From Candidatus Auribacterota bacterium (lineage in GTDB: Bacteria > Auribacterota > Tritonobacteria > UBA1439), in assembly GCA_026391995.1 (NCBI GenBank), contig JAPLCY010000043.1, forward strand, positions 1-8,418: a DNA stretch of 8,418 nucleotides, written 5' to 3'. The position numbers and the translations under genes are program-made. Positions 6,678 to 8,418 of the stretch are shown piece by piece. Under the pieces are notes generated by a model. That model saw only the letters and a list, made by a program, of their open reading frames with translations, was not told the origin of the DNA and made no database searches. Every line of letters begins with the position of its first letter. Position 1 is the stretch's first letter.

Positions 6678-6686
6678 TGTTACAAT
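6678..6686 (+). promoter_or_regulatory. Candidate extended -10 promoter for the nucleotidyltransferase
   Basis: TG-T-TACAAT, matching TATAAT at 5 of 6 positions, with no clear -35. Transcription would start near 6693, ahead of the ATG at 6736. It also rules out the in-frame ATG at 6685, which lies inside the -10 itself. Confidence 0.35.
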
Positions 6687-6711
6687 GAACCGGAATCAGC
6701 CGCACCCCTTC

Positions 6712-6720
6712 AGTATAACA
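6712..6720 (-). promoter_or_regulatory. Candidate extended -10 promoter for the transglycosylase/methyltransferase unit
   Basis: On the minus strand this reads TG-T-TATACT (5 of 6 to TATAAT). Transcription would start near 6705, 35 nt before the ATG at 6670. No -35 hexamer is recognisable. It faces the rightward element at 6678-6686, so the two predicted transcripts would overlap at their 5' ends by about 13 nt. Confidence 0.35.
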
Positions 6721-6735
6721 GAGAGCGCGAGCGTG

Positions 6736-8091
6736 ATGCCACTGTATCATGCCGCCGGTCGTGCCATGAGAAGATCCGAAAAGGATGTCGCGTCAGAGCT
6801 CGTGCGCCGCCTCGCCGAGGCCGGCTTCGAGGCCTATTTCGTCGGCGGCTGCGTACGCGATATGCTGATGGGGCAGGAGCCGCTCGACCACGACATCGCC
6901 ACCGCCGCCCGCCCGGATCAGGTCGCGAAGCTTTTTTCGCACGTGGTGCCGGTCGGCGCGCAGTTCGGGGTGGTGCTTGTCGTCGAGAAGGGGCACGCCT
7001 TCCAGGTGGCGACCTTCCGCGCCGACCTCGAGTATCGCGACGGGCGGAAGCCCTCCGGTGTCCGCTTCTCCTCCGCCCGCGAGGATGTCCTGCGCCGCGA
7101 CTTCACCGTGAACGGCCTCCTCTACGATCCCCTGCGCGGGAAGCTGCTCGACTTCGTCGGGGGGGAGGAGGATATCGGGCGGCGGGTGATCAGGACCATC
7201 GGCGATCCGGTCGCCCGGTTCACGGAGGACAAGCTCAGGCTGCTGCGCGCCGTGCGATTTTCCTCCACCCTCGGCTTCGGGATCGAGGAGGGGACGCTCG
7301 CGGCCGTGCGGGCGCTTGCGCCCGAGATCACGGTGGTGAGCGCCGAGCGCATCAGGGACGAAATCGTCAAGATGCTCATCGGGCCGCGGGCGGGGCGCGG
7401 CCTCGAACTCCTTGACCGGGCGCGATTACTCGAGGTCCTGCTCCCCGAGGTCCACGCGATGAAGGGCGTCGCCCAACCGCCGGGGTGCCACCCCGAGGGG
7501 GACGTCTTCGCGCATACCACGCAAATGCTCGACGCCCTCGTGGAGCCCTCCGTGGTCCTGGCGTTCGCCGCCCTCCTCCACGACGTGGGGAAGCCGCGGA
7601 CCATCTCGATCACCGACCGGATACATTTCCAGAGGCATCAGACCGTCGGGGCCGAGATCGCCCGTGAGATCTGCGCCCGCCTGCGTTTCCCGAACCACCT
7701 GCGCGACCGCATCGCCGCGTGCGTCGAGAACCACATGGTCTTCCTCGACGTCAAGCGGATGAAGGAGAGCACGATCAAGCGCCTGATGGGGAGGCCGACC
7801 TTCCCCGACGAGCTTGAGCTGCATCGCGTGGACTGCCTCGCGAGCGACCACGACCTGTCGGCGTGGGAGTTCCTGCGGGGGAGGGTCGAGGCGTACAGGC
7901 GGGAGGATCTCCGTCCCCGGCCGCTGGTCAGCGGCCACGACCTGATCGTTATAGGCTATCCCGAGGGGCCGCTGCTCGGGAGGATCCTGAAGGCCCTCGA
8001 AGAGGAGCAGCTCGAGAACAGGGTGACGACGCGGGACGAGGCAATCCGCTGGATCAAGTCGCATTTTAATGGGGACACTCTTTGCAACTAG
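6736..8091 (+). CDS. cca: Class II CCA-adding enzyme/poly(A) polymerase family protein with HD domain
   Basis: 451 aa from the ATG at 6736; the frame is open from 6661, and ATG 6766 is an alternative that would remove ten residues. The head domain has VGGCVRDML (36-44), the metal-binding pair D51-H-D53 in 'PLDHDIAT', and R120-R-D-F-T-V-N126. All are hallmarks of the class II nucleotidyltransferases that add CCA (or part of it) to tRNA 3' ends. The neck follows with 'DKLRLLRAVRFSSTLGF'. An HD domain comes next: 'HPEGDVFAHTTQML', H282-D283 in 'LLHDVGKP', 'RHQTVGAEIA' and 'VENHM'. Class II family members include CCA-, A- and CC-adding enzymes and poly(A) polymerases, so the exact activity is not settled by sequence. 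The last residues (about NGDTLCN) are encoded by the left end of the inverted-repeat element at 8070-8300. Confidence 0.88.
   Translation: MPLYHAAGRAMRRSEKDVASELVRRLAEAGFEAYFVGGCVRDMLMGQEPLDHDIATAARPDQVAKLFSHVVPVGAQFGVVLVVEKGHAFQVATFRADLEYRDGRKPSGVRFSSAREDVLRRDFTVNGLLYDPLRGKLLDFVGGEEDIGRRVIRTIGDPVARFTEDKLRLLRAVRFSSTLGFGIEEGTLAAVRALAPEITVVSAERIRDEIVKMLIGPRAGRGLELLDRARLLEVLLPEVHAMKGVAQPPGCHPEGDVFAHTTQMLDALVEPSVVLAFAALLHDVGKPRTISITDRIHFQRHQTVGAEIAREICARLRFPNHLRDRIAACVENHMVFLDVKRMKESTIKRLMGRPTFPDELELHRVDCLASDHDLSAWEFLRGRVEAYRREDLRPRPLVSGHDLIVIGYPEGPLLGRILKALEEEQLENRVTTRDEAIRWIKSHFNGDTLCN
8070..8088 (+). repeat. Left terminal inverted repeat of the MITE-like element
   Basis: This 19-bp arm lies within the end of the nucleotidyltransferase frame and encodes part of its last residues (GDTLCN); the TAG stop follows directly at 8089-8091. 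Confidence 0.65.
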
Positions 8092-8249
8092 TTGTATACC
8101 AATATATTACAAGCAAATAATATCCGCCAGTTTGCCCTTCATCCTTATAAGAAGAAAGGGTTAATCACAGCGCCGCATCACACGCTCAACCCCCACGGTG
8201 CACCCTCGATAAAGTGGAAGGGCATCCTTGATTATCGGATTATGTAATG

Positions 8250-8417
8250 TTATTTTGTCTTAACGCGCTTGTTACGAAAATGTTGCAAAGAGTGTCCCCA
8301 AGCGGATTGCGTTCCGCTACTTTGGCTGTTGCTTTTGGCTGTTGTTAGCAAGTCAAGTGTCCGCTTCTGAGTAGCAAATGATTTGTCCGGTTCCTCCACT
8401 CTTCTTCCTGGGGGTGG
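8250..8417 (-). CDS. Possible 3' end of a leftward gene (open frame off the window edge)
   Basis: A minus-strand frame enters at the right edge and stays open for 55 codons to a TAA at 8252-8250. The peptide is polar and Ser/Thr/Lys-rich (...DKSFATQKRTLDLLTTAKS...) and its end, WGHSLQHF...KTK, is read through the right inverted repeat. I recognise no family. An open frame of this length is not unlikely by chance, so this is only a possibility; if real, the element ends this gene as it does the one on the other side. Confidence 0.2.
   Translation of the reverse strand, partial: PPPGRRVEEPDKSFATQKRTLDLLTTAKSNSQSSGTQSAWGHSLQHFRNKRVKTK
8282..8300 (-). repeat. Right terminal inverted repeat of the MITE-like element
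   Basis: This is a perfect inverse copy of 8070-8088. It is followed without a gap by a 6-bp hairpin, AGCGGA-TTGCGT-TCCGCT (8301-8318). Confidence 0.65.
8301..8318. repeat. Short palindrome adjoining the right inverted repeat
   Basis: AGCGGA and TCCGCT pair perfectly around a TTGCGT loop. No T-run follows on the plus strand that would make it a standard terminator. It could belong to the mobile element's outer end or to whatever gene lies beyond. Confidence 0.4.
8321..8346. repeat. 13-bp tandem repeat, two copies
   Basis: TTTGGCTGTTGCT (8321-8333) is followed directly by TTTGGCTGTTGTT (8334-8346), 12 of 13 positions identical. Confidence 0.6.
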
Positions 8418-8418
8418 T

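Larger units (their letters stand above)
8070..8300. mobile_element. MITE-like element: 231 bp with perfect 19-bp terminal inverted repeats
   Basis: TGGGGACACTCTTTGCAAC at 8070-8088 is repeated in perfect inverse orientation at 8282-8300. The 193-nt interior is about 41% GC by hand count, while the surrounding coding DNA is far richer in GC. It holds no open frame of useful length and no transposase. A small element with perfect ends, foreign composition and no gene fits a miniature inverted-repeat transposable element moved in trans. I see no clear target-site duplication next to either end, so the boundaries could be slightly off or the family may not make one. The alternative is a large stem-loop. 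Confidence 0.55.

Noticed and set aside
7426..8064. Minus-strand open frame (212 codons) opposite the nucleotidyltransferase
   Set aside because: The plus-strand frame carries all class II nucleotidyltransferase and HD motifs; the antisense frame is a composition artefact.
8280..8351. Short plus-strand frame starting MLQRVSPS, hydrophobic, 22 codons
   Set aside because: There is no ribosome site, it starts inside the mobile-element end, and it stops at TAG 8349-8351; length and context do not support a gene.

Overview
The window is bacterial, GC-rich DNA (clearly above 60% by eye) densely packed with genes on both strands. Two proteins have lipoprotein-type signals, two have Sec-type signal peptides, and one is a membrane-anchored lytic transglycosylase. 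Several genes have strong Shine-Dalgarno sites. This points to a bacterium with a cell wall, probably diderm. The gene content does not identify the phylum, and nothing in the window allows a safe placement.

Layout. 1-153 (-) is the 5' end of an exported protein with a short beta-rich start. 154-434 is a divergent intergenic region with a promoter-like site for each side and a perfect 20-nt palindrome between them. 435-3334 (+) holds a PrcB-type secreted protein, a flavodoxin-family protein and a large lipoprotein with an alpha/beta-hydrolase serine motif. 3412-4017 (+) is a coiled-coil lipoprotein, followed after one base by threonine synthase (4019-5325). The threonine synthase gene is broken: about 28 nt are missing at position 4790, which removes the expected phosphate-binding loop and shifts the frame. 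5362-6670 (-) is a two-gene unit of a lytic transglycosylase and then a SAM methyltransferase. 6736-8091 (+) is a class II CCA-adding/poly(A) polymerase-type nucleotidyltransferase with an HD domain. 8070-8300 is a short AT-richer element with perfect 19-bp terminal inverted repeats. Its left end supplies the last codons and the stop of the nucleotidyltransferase gene. 8301-8418 has a hairpin, a tandem repeat and an open minus-strand frame running off the edge, without a recognised gene.

How it fits together. The genes are mostly envelope and housekeeping functions without an obvious single pathway. I find no CRISPR array, tRNA, rRNA, toxin-antitoxin pair, transposase or recognisable defence system. 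The points most worth a second look are the broken threonine synthase, the miniature inverted-repeat element that now ends the nucleotidyltransferase gene, the large lipoprotein hydrolase with an unplaced C-terminal region, and a recurring extended -10 promoter pattern (TGN-TANNNT) at four gene starts.
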